Assembly: GCA_028277405.1 (NCBI GenBank)
Contig: JANQGH010000020.1
Coordinates: 1 to 64,000, forward strand
Reading direction: 5' to 3'
Length of the DNA: 64,000 nucleotides
Source of the DNA: Alphaproteobacteria bacterium
Lineage (GTDB): Bacteria; Pseudomonadota; Alphaproteobacteria; DSM-16000; Inquilinaceae
The notes below the pieces were generated by a model, which was given only the letters and a program-made list of their open reading frames with translations, did not search any database and was not told where the DNA came from. Below are positions 33,501 to 40,713 of the stretch, in pieces. Each line of letters starts with the position of its first letter. The first letter of the stretch is position 1. The translations under genes and the position numbers were made by a program.

Positions 33501-34878
33501 GAGTGTAGACGCCGAAATTGCCGGTCGTCGCGCCAAGCAGGCCGATCGAGCTTTCGGCGTTCAGCAGGATCTGGCCGTCGGTCAGCGAGAAACCTTCGGT
33601 CTGTAAGCCGTCCTCACCCGGTCCCGGATCGAAGCCGGCCTTGGTCACGCCCAGCGAATCCTGGACGACGATGATGGTCGGCTGGTCGCCGCCCGCGTCC
33701 TGCGACCGGTCCACTGCATCGTCGATCGTGGTCGGGTTGCCCTCGGCACCCGTGTTTCCGCCTCCTGCGGTGTCCCCAGCGGAATCCGCAAACCAGACGC
33801 TGTCGATGATGCGGTCTTCGAGCAGCGGTTCGGAGTTGAAGGGGCTGTAGACGTCCTCGATGATCGTGCGCGGGCCAATCTCGCGCTCGTTGAACTGCAT
33901 CGGCCGGCGATTGAGCGGGTCACGCAGCCGTTCGCGCATCGGCGTGACCGGCGGGCCCTCGGCGCCGCCCAGCGGGATCGCCAGGCCGGCCCTCAGATTG
34001 CCGCCCCAATCGTCCTGATTGTCGTACTGACCATAGGCGTCGACGAACAGATACGTTCCCGACGGCACGCCGCCCAGGCCGTAATAGCGCAGCTCCGCGC
34101 CCAGCGTGCCGCCATAGACATCGTCATAGTCCACGTTCGGCAGGGGAATACCGAACTGATCGAACTGGGTTTCCTCGTCCGCGGCGAAGTAATAGTAGCC
34201 GCCGGCGGCAAGGCGCAGGTCGAGATCGATCGATGATGCCGCATCGAACTGGTAGATGTGGTAGCCGACCTCGCCGTAGAAGCCGGACTGGGCGTTCTCG
34301 AAGGCGAGACCCGCGAGATCGGTCTCCATCCAGATGTCGTTGACCTCGACGATGATCTCGCCCGGGCCCAGGATGCGGTCCCCGGCCGTCTGCTGCTCGT
34401 CGCCGTCGACATATTCGAAGTTGATGTTCGCGTCCCAGTTGCCGGAGAAGATCTCGGCCCCAACCGTGCCGCGCAATGCGTTGGCGTTGTTCTCGCTCTC
34501 GCCGTAGCCGATGGAGAGGTTTACGCCGAAGCCGAGATCCGGGCTGTTCAGCCAACGATGGCCGACACCGACATCCAAGAAGCCGTCGCCATCGACCAGG
34601 GCCTGTCCGCCCGCAAAACCGAAGGTAACGCTGTCGGCATCCTGGGCGAACGGGATCCAGATCTCCGCACCGGCACCGGCGTTTTCGAAGTCGGTTGCCC
34701 CAAAGCCGCTGCCCCATGGCTCGAAGTCCTGGGCCTTCGCCTCGTCGGTCAAGACCAACGCAGCCGCCGACACACCGGTCAGCAGGCTCGCGGCACAGTG
34801 GCGCAAGCCAAAACGATTACGTGCATCAGCGGAAGTAGCTGTCGTGGAAGAACGGAACGGCGCATTAGAAGTCAGCAT
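27553..34878 (-). CDS. Giant Gly-rich surface protein with inverse-autotransporter-like barrel
   Basis: This 2441-residue protein begins with a long signal peptide (about 49 residues, LTDEAKA before QD). Residues 50-305 alternate aromatic and polar strands (AEIWIPFAQDADSVTFGFAG, FLDVGVGHRWL, LRAGLAIPLGG) as in intimin/invasin inverse-autotransporter barrels. Residues 340-565 contain GAEGNPTTIDDAVDRSQD and SLTDGQILLNAESSIGLLG, resembling a pectin-lyase-like beta-helix neck. From about 575 to the end the sequence is mainly GGX (X = N, D, A, T, E, V). Short beta-rich inserts begin near 621, 957, 1288, 1635, 1965 and 2299, about 335 residues apart, with weaker breaks half way. It should be exported by Sec, insert its barrel in the outer membrane and expose the Gly-rich stalk. 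GAGGGG precedes the ATG. Polyglycine-II packing is my inference; the ligand is unknown. Confidence 0.85.
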   Translation of the reverse strand: MLTSNAPFRSSTTATSADARNRFGLRHCAASLLTGVSAAALVLTDEAKAQDFEPWGSGFGATDFENAGAGAEIWIPFAQDADSVTFGFAGGQALVDGDGFLDVGVGHRWLNSPDLGFGVNLSIGYGESENNANALRGTVGAEIFSGNWDANINFEYVDGDEQQTAGDRILGPGEIIVEVNDIWMETDLAGLAFENAQSGFYGEVGYHIYQFDAASSIDLDLRLAAGGYYYFAADEETQFDQFGIPLPNVDYDDVYGGTLGAELRYYGLGGVPSGTYLFVDAYGQYDNQDDWGGNLRAGLAIPLGGAEGPPVTPMRERLRDPLNRRPMQFNEREIGPRTIIEDVYSPFNSEPLLEDRIIDSVWFADSAGDTAGGGNTGAEGNPTTIDDAVDRSQDAGGDQPTIIVVQDSLGVTKAGFDPGPGEDGLQTEGFSLTDGQILLNAESSIGLLGATTGNFGVYTPTDDPSVISNGIDGRATINGPAIEVVEDNGDDNGLVEVAALEEIEGPEEIEPWDFIPVGGNTLITTDDDVEIIGVGVTLGQIGILVPEGTFNNRFEGIEVSYMADVDEVEGFDGDSANNGTGGTGGTAADGDDGEVFGENGDAGGDGGPATGPTGGGIAFNGEEAIADAYAAGIKIVGAEQIFLDDVYVHDIKAGAFAWGGTGGEGGFGGNGADGGSAIGGAGFDGKAGEGGSAGADGDDRADGASGATGGEAVPDAKNGLTAGDGGSGGGGSAGADGIDGQGGAVLDGDEGEDGDPGVAGDPGAEGGQGRTGQTGFGGTGMIGGDGTAGEFGEDGDDGNDGSASVSGESGLDLDLFPGNGSDGDNVEGDGDNGGPGNSVPPNDVPTKATNGNSPDPDNGSDGSNGMPVDNGPPGDDGPEVADGSAGAPGSGATAGTDGAGGTAGTPGGPGVAGDPGGTGTAGSTGGAGGISGNGGEGGVGGDASSGGDGSGGGDGGLATATAEAYGVHVAMSNNIEATDLVVENVRAVAAAYGGDAGLGNFGGQGGNGGDAFGGAAGELAGEGGSGGVGGAGGDGGNGGSGGIGATGQAGGDGGNAGDGGTGGDGGQGGTGGVGGAGGAGGDGGSGGTGADGQIGGQGGEGGMGGVGSTGGDGGAGGAGGSGGAGGDGGTATANVGPGFLLAGGAVALGGQGGDGGDALGTGGNGGPGGNGGRGGEGGDGGRGADGGNGGNGGDASDGGNGGDGGDASAGGAGGAGGAGEDGGAAGNGGAGGAGGNGGDGADGGDGGNAEDGGVGGVGGAGGVGGRGGFGGAGGDGGDGGDGGAGGDASASATAAGMSIDAGTFDVEIVGGEMSGIVAESLAIAGLGRDAGDAGDAGNGGAAYGGAAGNGGAGGNGGIGGIGGDGGNGGAAGAGAVGGAGGDGGNAGDGGTGGTGGNAGTGGSGGNGGIGGNAGDGGNGGIGADGGTGGAGGVGGTGGTGGAGGSGGTGGAGGDGGDGGDAEATVAADSVGTSVVAGGAGAGGIGDVDIGEETTVPLVLPANGGVGGNGGQGGEGGQGGVGGQGGEGGQGGDGGFGGDGGNGGEGADGGEGGNGGRGGDAGVGGAGGGGGAGGTAGDGGRGGAGGDAGSAGNAGAGGLGGDGGAGGVGGLGGQGGAGGDGGNGGTGGDGGNGGDGGSATGSSIAAGVLVTGGSSDVEVDQIAVFDVGAYTEVVGRDGGNGGNAGNGSFGGNAFGGTGGNGGDGGDAGIGGNGGLGGDAGAGASGGMGGAGGNGGDGGTAGGNGGHGAAGAGGSGGNAAASGNAGNGGDAGATAGNGGTGGNAGAGGSGGSGGVGGSGGAGGAAGNGGDGGGATATVGPFVGAGGAFAQGGSGGTGGNGGNGGTGGDAGDGGRGGLGAAAGNGGDGGNAGNGGNGGTAGAGGNGGNGGDAALGGAAGIGGDGGDAGDGANGGTGGNGSSAGRAGNGAVAGDGGRGGDGGGAGGGGEGGRAGDGGDAGTAGAGGAGGSADGQAIAGGVVALTGTSDVEVSNSEFFDMEAESVVVAGVGGDGGLGAEGGSGGMAYGGTAGQAGEGGDGASGGTGGDGGDGALGGSAGLGGMAGLGGDSGTGDSDRILFRGAGGGGDGDTAGPGDTGADGADTITDGVDGGDGSTAADGGAGGGGSPGASGATGATGSPGTGGTATETINDDVGTGTVEAIAGEGGDSGAPGPSGATGGEGGGGGAGGTGGGLSQTGEGGNSGEGGVGGDSGGTAAAGTEGQGGEGVLGGFQPYDVAGGASGTDGVNGLPGNVSGGNSDGADGGNAGAGGAGGNGGAGANGGAGDDGGEGGASSSGGTGGASGVANSEANAFGIFEQSAGIITDGGGNFGGADIDAEATAAAFTGGSGGEGVAVGGSGGTAFGGGGSTPVDGGAGAGPGGVGAGGFPNGQAGQPALPNPPGAQGSPGAAGGNGVDGGDGATGDTGSAGADGEGATAGGSGFDNLP
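27880..33020 (-). repeat. About 335-residue (1 kb) super-repeat inside the giant protein
   Basis: Six related inserts mark the unit starts. Examples are AAGIKIVGAEQIFLDDVYVH, AYGVHVAMSNNIEATDLVVE, AAGMSIDAGTFDVEIVGGEM, AAGVLVTGGSSDVEVDQIAV, AGGVVALTGTSDVEVSNSEF and AFGIFEQSAGIITDGGG. They begin near residues 621, 957, 1288, 1635, 1965 and 2299 (spacing 336, 331, 347, 330, 334). Second, smaller breaks lie about 172-180 residues after each start (TATANVGPGFLLAGG near 1130, ATVAADSVGTSVVAGG near 1463, TATVGPFVGAGGAFAQGG near 1811). The filler between is GGX triplets, so the DNA is extremely GC-rich and repetitive. Confidence 0.75.
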
Positions 34879-35214
34879 TGTCGAGTCCCCTCAGCAGCGG
34901 CAAGGCACATGCCTCCCGCAGGTAAAGATGCCGGAATAAGACACAGACATGAATGAGAGTGCAAGCGGATTGCTTGTCCTGGATTTGCCACCTTTCAACC
35001 AGCAGGAGCCGCGTTATCTCTTGATCGCCAATCTCAACACTTTGAAAAATAAAGATAATTATGCCGATGCCACGATTTCGACCCGAAATTGACCCAGTCC
35101 GGCCGTTGATAGCGTCCGCATCGTTGATTGCCGGCTGTTGCGGAATGGCAACACTTGGCGTTGTGGGAATCGCCCCAAAGGCGCACATCTTGCTGCAACC
35201 ATAGGGCGAGCGCC
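34879..35214. other. Leader and upstream region of the giant gene
   Basis: No gene is seen. The stretch 35035-35075 is AT-rich (TTTGAAAAATAAAGATAATTATG), unusual for this genome. Together with the candidate promoter at 34936-34964 it is likely to hold regulatory sites for the giant gene. The neighbouring dctP transcript is closed off by a terminator at 35218-35245. Confidence 0.45.
34936..34964 (-). promoter_or_regulatory. Candidate promoter of the giant surface-protein gene
   Basis: On the minus strand TTGCAC (34964-34959), a 17-base spacer and TCTTAT (34941-34936) give four of six matches to each sigma-70 box. Transcription would begin near 34929, leaving a leader of about 50 bases before the ATG at 34878 with GAGGGG as ribosome site. 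It is a pattern match without further support. Confidence 0.35.
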
Positions 35215-35217
35215 GAC

Positions 35218-35245
35218 AAAAAAGGGCCTGCCACATGGCAGGCCC
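35218..35245 (-). terminator. Intrinsic terminator after dctP
   Basis: On the minus strand a stem GGGCCTGCCA/TGGCAGGCCC (35224-35233 with 35236-35245) is followed by TTTTTT (complement of 35218-35223). On the plus strand it is followed by CTTCTTCT, so it may work both ways. It isolates dctP from the giant gene. Confidence 0.85.
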
Positions 35246-35272
35246 TTCTTCTGAGCAACGTGATTCGCCCGG

Positions 35273-36397
35273 TCAGCCGCTCGTAATCTCGTAGGCGAAC
35301 GGCAGCAGGCGCGAGTTCAGATAAGCCTGGGTGCCGATGCGCGACCACGGGACCGCGTCGCGACGGAACTGGAAATAGCTCTCGATGATCCGCCGCGTGA
35401 TGTCGTCGCCGTCCTCATAGACCTCGTTCAAGACCTCGTTCGACGCCTCGCCGCAGGCCAGTTGCACATCCTCGGGCAGCGGGTTCAACTGCACGCCGTG
35501 TTCGGTGACCAGCGTTCTTAGTGCCGGGCCGGAGTAGGCATTGTACTCCGCCGTCATGTTGCTGTTAGACGCTTCCGCCGCCACGCGCAGCAGCTGCTGC
35601 AAGTCACCGGGCAGTGAATCATATTCCTCGCGGTTGACCGTCATCTGCAAGGCCGAGCCGGGCTCGTGATAGCCGGGGAAATAGTAGTAAGGGCAAACCT
35701 GATAGAGCCCGAAGGAAAGGTCGTTGTAGGGTCCGACCCATTCCGCGCCGTCGATCGTGCCGGCCTGCAGCGCCGGGAAGATCTCACCACCCGGCAGCAC
35801 CACCACCGTGACGCCCAGCTTGCCGAGCACGCGGCCCTGGTTGCCGGGTGCGCGGAAGCGCAGGCCGTCGAGATCGGCCACACTGTTGATCGGCTCGCGC
35901 AACCAGCCAAAGGTCTGCACGCCGGTATTGCCGGCCAGGAAGCCGCGCAGGTTGAACGGCTCATAAAGCTCGTCCCACAGTTCCTGCCCACCGCCATAGG
36001 TGACCCAGGCGGTGATCTCGTCCGAGGTGAAACCGTAGGGGAAGGCGGTGTAGAACGCTGCGCCCTCGGTCTTGCCGATGTGATAGTACGAGGCGTCATG
36101 GCCGAGCTGGGCGGTGCCGTCCGACACCGCGTCCCAAACTTGCAAGGCCGGCACCAGTTCGCCAGCGGCGAACACCTCGACGGTGATCCGGCCCTCCGAC
36201 ATCGTGGTGATACGCTCGGCCAGCCGTTCGGCGCCGGTGCCGACGCCCGGCAGGCCTCGCGGCCAGCTTGTGACCATGCGCCATTCGCGGCGCTCTTGCG
36301 CGATCGCCGGTGCCGGCAAGCTGGACGCGGCCGTCGCCGCGACGCCGGCACCGCCAAGTGCAGCACCCTTCATGAAGGATCTGCGATTCGTTGCCAT
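35273..36397 (-). CDS. dctP: TRAP transporter substrate-binding protein (DctP type)
   Basis: The 374-residue periplasmic protein has a Tat signal (NRRSFMKGAALGGAGVAATA, cleavage near AIAQ at 34). It captures a carboxylate for a TRAP permease. Family blocks are MVTSWPRGLPGVGTGAERLA, the GLRFRAPGNQGRVLGKLGVT binding helix with the substrate-carboxylate Arg, and AGTIDGAEWVGPYNDLSFGL. It belongs to the branch for 2-oxo or aromatic acids, whose members often use Tat export. AGGGAGG precedes the ATG closely. The nearest permeases are dctQ/dctM at 24074-26178, on the other strand and beyond the giant gene, so pairing is inferred. Confidence 0.9.
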   Translation of the reverse strand: MATNRRSFMKGAALGGAGVAATAASSLPAPAIAQERREWRMVTSWPRGLPGVGTGAERLAERITTMSEGRITVEVFAAGELVPALQVWDAVSDGTAQLGHDASYYHIGKTEGAAFYTAFPYGFTSDEITAWVTYGGGQELWDELYEPFNLRGFLAGNTGVQTFGWLREPINSVADLDGLRFRAPGNQGRVLGKLGVTVVVLPGGEIFPALQAGTIDGAEWVGPYNDLSFGLYQVCPYYYFPGYHEPGSALQMTVNREEYDSLPGDLQQLLRVAAEASNSNMTAEYNAYSGPALRTLVTEHGVQLNPLPEDVQLACGEASNEVLNEVYEDGDDITRRIIESYFQFRRDAVPWSRIGTQAYLNSRLLPFAYEITSG

Positions 36398-36564
36398 ATT
36401 GGCCTCCCTGTTTCCCTTTGGGGCACCTACTCGGCGCCAAATTGGGTTGGGTTATCGGGGCTGAGCGCCCCTGTCCGGCACGCCGCTGAACAGCACCCCG
36501 TTTGAAGGCGCCACTTTACTGGGGCATCGCTAAAACGCAACGCGACGCACGCCCCGGGAAGGGC

Positions 36565-37326
36565 CTATGGGCTGCGGTCGACGGTCGCGGTCGGCTGCTG
36601 TGCGTCGATCCGCCGCCATCCGCCGGGGGTCAGCCGCTCCAGGGGGCGAAAGCGCGTCTTGTAGTCCATCTTGGGGCTGCCATTGATCCAGTAGCCGAGA
36701 TAGACGTGGCGCCGATCCTCGATGCGCGCCAAGCGGACAAGATCGAGAATCAGAAGCGTGCCGAGCGATCGCCGCTCGTGACCCGGCGCGAAGTAGCTGT
36801 AGACGGCGCTGAAGCCGGTTTCCAGGCGGTCGGCGAGGATCGCGCCGATCAGCACGCCGTCCGCGTCGCGCAGATTGAACAGATGTGCCGTGGCCGCGCC
36901 TTCCTCGATCATCGCGGCGAAATCGTTGGCGGTCATGCGCGACATGTCGCTGTCGCTGTGGCGCGACATCTGATAGCGCGAGAACAGGTCGAACTGCTCG
37001 GCCGTCGCTACGGCCTTGCTTTCCGAAAGCCTCAGATCGGCATTCCTCGCCACGATCCGCCGCATCGATCGGGACCAGAGAAAGTCGCTAACCGGAATCC
37101 GCACCGGCACGCACGCCGTGCACCCGGGACAGACAGGCCGATACACGATGTCGTGGCTGCGCCGAAAGCCGGAGCCGCAGAGCTGGTCGCGAAGCTTTGT
37201 GAGGTCGCCGTCCGGCAATCGCGTGAACAGCTTGCGCTCGATCCGGCCGGGCAGGTACGGGCAGGGTGTGGGGCCGGACCGGAAGAAATGGTACAGTTTG
37301 GTCTCGCCGCTGTTGATGACCGACAT
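36565..37326 (-). CDS. bpt: Aspartate/glutamate leucyltransferase (Bpt)
   Basis: The 253-residue N-end-rule enzyme transfers leucine from Leu-tRNA to proteins with N-terminal Asp or Glu, marking them for ClpAP degradation. The N-terminal PCPYLPGRIERKLFTRL block, the CPGCTACVPVRIPV cysteine motif, FLWSRSMRRIVARNADL, and the GNAT-like core with GHERRSLGTLLILDLVRLA and VYLGYWINGSPKMDYK are diagnostic. ATG 37326 gives family length. It lies 8 bases downstream of the alpha-E gene, so it may be read on the same transcript. Confidence 0.93.
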   Translation of the reverse strand: MSVINSGETKLYHFFRSGPTPCPYLPGRIERKLFTRLPDGDLTKLRDQLCGSGFRRSHDIVYRPVCPGCTACVPVRIPVSDFLWSRSMRRIVARNADLRLSESKAVATAEQFDLFSRYQMSRHSDSDMSRMTANDFAAMIEEGAATAHLFNLRDADGVLIGAILADRLETGFSAVYSYFAPGHERRSLGTLLILDLVRLARIEDRRHVYLGYWINGSPKMDYKTRFRPLERLTPGGWRRIDAQQPTATVDRSP

Positions 37327-37334
37327 GATCTGGC

Positions 37335-38336
37335 TCAGGCCTCGACTGTCGCAACTTCGGGCGTCGGCACGTAGTCGTGGCCGAAAAAGGCCGCGCCGAG
37401 ATCGCTGGTCAGCGCGATCAACTGAGTTTGAAGCGCGTCGAGGAACTCATGCAGGCCTTTGGCGACGATCCGCTCGATCGTGCGGGTGGAGAGAATTGCC
37501 TGGATCTCGTCCAGCCGCTCCATCGCCCCATTACCGGCGCGCAGAGCGTAATGCGATTTCAACTCGGTCATCAGGTCTGCGATCTGGTTGATGCAGCCGC
37601 AGATCGAGCGGGGAAAGGCATCGTCGAAGATCAGGAAACCGGCGGCATCGTTAGGGTTCAGCCCCCTGGCATGGACGCGCCGAAAAGCGTGATACCCGGC
37701 CGCCGAGCGCAGCAAGGTGTTCCATTGGCTGATGTCCAAAGGTGAGCCGATATCATCGATCGAGGGCAAAAGCGTGTGATACTTGATGTCCAAGAGCCGG
37801 CTGGTCTGGTCCGCCCGCTCCAGACACCGGCCGATCTGATAGAAGTACCAGCCCTGGTCGCGATAGAAGGTGCCCTCCACGATGCCCGTGTGAACCTGGC
37901 AGGACTCCTTGATCGCCGTGCACAGACGGCTCAGCTTCGGCGTCGTGATGTCGGCTGCCGTCAGGGTCAGCATGCGATTGTAGAAGACGTTGAGCTGCAC
38001 CCACATTTCCGTGCTGATCAGCGGTCGCAAGGTGCGCGCGTTCTCGCGCGCCATGCGCACTGTCGACCTGATCGAGCTCGGGTTGTCCGTGTCCAACAGA
38101 TAGAAGTGCAGGACGTTCTCCGCGTCGGTCCGACCGACGCCATGGCGATCGGTGAAGCGCTGGCCGTCAGCATTCAGTTGGATCAGCGCTGCCCAGCTCG
38201 ATGTGCCGCGCGAATCCCTTGCAAAGGTCTCGTTCACGTCGATAAGCCTGGCCAGGTTCTCCGCGCGTTCGATGTAGCGCGCCATCCAGAACGCCGCCTC
38301 GGCGTAGCGGGACAGAAGGGCAAGGCGACTGGTCAT
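37335..38336 (-). CDS. Alpha-E domain protein (DUF403)
   Basis: The 333-residue all-helical protein has the family signature LLSRYAEAAFWMARYIERAE at its N-terminus, then LARLIDVNETFARD, a central YRDQGWYFYQIGRCLERADQ and SVPRSICGCINQIADLM-like helices near the end. Alpha-E proteins are found next to circularly permuted ATP-grasp ligases and usually a transglutaminase-like protease. They are thought to take part in making or breaking an unknown peptide tag. Its start overlaps the ATP-grasp stop by four bases (ATGA). The transglutaminase partner is not in this window on the same strand. Confidence 0.9.
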   Translation of the reverse strand: MTSRLALLSRYAEAAFWMARYIERAENLARLIDVNETFARDSRGTSSWAALIQLNADGQRFTDRHGVGRTDAENVLHFYLLDTDNPSSIRSTVRMARENARTLRPLISTEMWVQLNVFYNRMLTLTAADITTPKLSRLCTAIKESCQVHTGIVEGTFYRDQGWYFYQIGRCLERADQTSRLLDIKYHTLLPSIDDIGSPLDISQWNTLLRSAAGYHAFRRVHARGLNPNDAAGFLIFDDAFPRSICGCINQIADLMTELKSHYALRAGNGAMERLDEIQAILSTRTIERIVAKGLHEFLDALQTQLIALTSDLGAAFFGHDYVPTPEVATVEA

Positions 38337-39799
38337 GACCCCTCCAGCACCCAGCTGTCCTTAGACCCACCCCCTTGGGAGGAGTTGACGATCAGCGAGC
38401 CCTTGCGCAGGGCGACCCGGGTCAGGCCGCCGGGCAGTACCCAGCTTGACTGACCGGTAATACAGAACGGGCGGAGGTCGACATGCCGGGGCTCGATGCC
38501 GTCATCGGTCAGTGTCGGGCTCACCGACAGAGGCACAAGTGGCTGGCTGATGTAGTTCGAGGGGTCCGCCAGCAGCGAGGCGCGGCAGGCGTCCAACTGC
38601 TCTTCCGTCGCCTTGGGGCCGATCACGATGCCATAGCCGCCGGCTTCCCCGACCGGTTTGACCACCAGCTCGTCCAGATGGTCGAGCGTGTATTGCAGGC
38701 CGTCGCGCTCGCGGCAGATATGGGTCGGCACGCTTTCCAGGATCGGGTCCTGGTCGAGGTAGTATTTGATCAGCCGCGGCATGTAGGCGTAGATCGCCTT
38801 GTCGTCGGCGACGCCGGTGCCGACGGCGTTGGCCAGGGCCACGTTGCCCTTGGCATAGGCACGCATGATGCCGGGGACGCCCAGCAGGCTTTCCGGATTG
38901 AACGCCTCGGGGTCGAGAAAGTCGTCGCCGAGGCGCCGGTAGATCGAATGCACCGGTGAGAGCCCGGTGATGGTCTTCATGTAGACCTTGTCGTCCTCGA
39001 CCACGAGGTCGGAGCCCTCGACGAGCGGCACGCCCATTTCGCGGGCCAGGAAGACATGCTCGAAATAGGCCGAGTTGTAGGTTCCGGGCGAGAGCAGCAC
39101 GACTTGCGGATAGAGGACGCCTTCAGGCGCCATTTCGCACAGGGCCTCGTGCAGCTTGCGGCCATAGTCGGTCACAGACTTGACGCCGATATCCGACATC
39201 AGGTCGGGGAAGGCCCGCTGCATCAGGTGCCGGTTTTCCACCACGTAGGATACGCCGGACGGGACGCGGCAATTGTCTTCCAGCACGCGAAAGGTGCCTT
39301 CCGCATCGCGCACCAGGTCAATGCCGAGAATGTTGACGTAGCTGTCATACTTGACCGCCAGGCCCTTCATGGCCGGCACGTAGTTCTCGTTGCCCAAGAC
39401 CAGGTCTTCAGGAACGATTCCATCCTTGAACAGATGCTGGTCGTGATAGATGTCGTGCAGGAACTGGTTGAGCGCGGTCACGCGCTGAACGGTGCCGTCG
39501 TGAAGATGACGCCACTCGTCCGGCGTGATGATGCGCGGGATGACGTCGAACGGCAGGATACGATCGACCGCCTGGTTTTCGGCATAGATCAGGAACGTGA
39601 TGCCGAGATTGAACAGCTCGTTTTCAGCGTCTTGAGATCGCTCATGCAGGGTGTCCAGGCCCATCTCGCACAAGCGCCGTCTGATCAGGCCGGTCAGCGA
39701 CCCCCCGGTTCCGTCGGCGGGGCGGACCAGTTCATCGAAAAACCGGTCCGCATCGTAGTCGGCAAAGAGGTCAACGGCGTGGTCTGTCGTTCCTGTCAA
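38333..39799 (-). CDS. Circularly permuted type 2 ATP-grasp ligase
   Basis: The 488-residue protein of the DUF404/DUF407 group joins a carboxylate to an amine using ATP. The TTG at 39799 is preferred because GGCAGGAG lies six bases upstream; another TTG at 39853 is open but lacks a site. Landmarks are [19 protein letters not shown], the [20 protein letters not shown] metal-binding part, [18 protein letters not shown], and the ATP-binding [20 protein letters not shown]. It always pairs with alpha-E proteins, as here. The ligation product is not established; a small peptide or a protein modification are both proposed in the family. Confidence 0.9.
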   Translation of the reverse strand: MTGTTDHAVDLFADYDADRFFDELVRPADGTGGSLTGLIRRRLCEMGLDTLHERSQDAENELFNLGITFLIYAENQAVDRILPFDVIPRIITPDEWRHLHDGTVQRVTALNQFLHDIYHDQHLFKDGIVPEDLVLGNENYVPAMKGLAVKYDSYVNILGIDLVRDAEGTFRVLEDNCRVPSGVSYVVENRHLMQRAFPDLMSDIGVKSVTDYGRKLHEALCEMAPEGVLYPQVVLLSPGTYNSAYFEHVFLAREMGVPLVEGSDLVVEDDKVYMKTITGLSPVHSIYRRLGDDFLDPEAFNPESLLGVPGIMRAYAKGNVALANAVGTGVADDKAIYAYMPRLIKYYLDQDPILESVPTHICRERDGLQYTLDHLDELVVKPVGEAGGYGIVIGPKATEEQLDACRASLLADPSNYISQPLVPLSVSPTLTDDGIEPRHVDLRPFCITGQSSWVLPGGLTRVALRKGSLIVNSSQGGGSKDSWVLEGS

Positions 39800-39969
39800 T
39801 CCCGTCTCCTGCCGGGCGCCGCCAGTTTGAGGGCATTGGCGGCGCTTCGACAAACATCAAACCCGATTGACCCACCGACCTCAAGCCCTCAAGGCGCCTC
39901 GCGACCGACACGGCCGCTTGCAAGCCCTTGTGGCATGGGCGCGGGGATCACGTGGCGAGGGTTCCGTGC

Positions 39970-40713
39970 ATGAAGAAGAAGCCCGACGTCCTGCGGCCGG
40001 TCGATGACGAGGCGCGGCGGGTTGCGAAAACCCTGGTGCGCACCGCCCGGTTCGGCGCCCTGGCGACGCTTGAGCCGGAAACGGGCGTGCCGATTGCCAG
40101 CCGCGTCGCCGTGGCGCCGGATGTTGCCGGGCTGCCGGTGATCCTGATGTCCAGCCTGTCCGCGCACGCGACCGCGCTTCAGGCGAACCCGGTTTGCTCG
40201 CTGCTGCTGGGCGAGCCGGGCAAGGGCGACCCGTTGGCGCATCCGCGCATCACCGTCATCGGCAGGGCGGCGCCCGTCGAGGACGGAACGCGCGATCCGG
40301 TGTTGCGGCATCGCTTCCTGGCGCGCCATCCCAAGGCCGCGCTTTACATCGACTTCGGCGATTTCGCCTTCTGGCGGCTGGTGGTTGAGCGCGCGTCGCT
40401 CAACGCGGGCTTCGGCAAGGCCTACGCCATGCAGGCGACGGACATTCTGTCTGATGGGACGATTGACACGCAGGTTTTGGCCGGCGCCGATGTCGTCGAT
40501 CGGCTGAATAGCGATCATGCGTCGGAGTTCGAGACCATCGCCACGAGACGTCCGAACTCTCCCCCGGGGGCCTGGCGGCTGGCGGACGTGGACCCGGAGG
40601 GCATGGATTTGGTTCTGGGCGATGCGGTCGTACGCTGCTGGTTCGATCGGCCGGTCGCCTCGGAAGACCAGCTTCGCGAGGCCATTCTCGCGATGGCCTC
40701 AGCCGCTGACTGA
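39970..40713 (+). CDS. HugZ-family haem-utilisation / flavin-type oxidase-like protein
   Basis: The 247-residue protein has a split-barrel pyridoxamine-oxidase-like domain (RFGALATLEPETGVPIASRV, VILMSSLSAHATALQANPVC) and a C-terminal DUF2470-like domain (LNSDHASEFETIA, VDPEGMDLVLGDAVVRCWF). This architecture matches HugZ, a haem-degrading split-barrel protein, and related chloroplast/plant proteins. ATG 39970 begins MKKKPDVLRPVDDEARRVAK. It is divergent from the ATP-grasp gene and converges with threonine ammonia-lyase, overlapping it by 15 bases. Confidence 0.82.
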   Translation: MKKKPDVLRPVDDEARRVAKTLVRTARFGALATLEPETGVPIASRVAVAPDVAGLPVILMSSLSAHATALQANPVCSLLLGEPGKGDPLAHPRITVIGRAAPVEDGTRDPVLRHRFLARHPKAALYIDFGDFAFWRLVVERASLNAGFGKAYAMQATDILSDGTIDTQVLAGADVVDRLNSDHASEFETIATRRPNSPPGAWRLADVDPEGMDLVLGDAVVRCWFDRPVASEDQLREAILAMASAAD

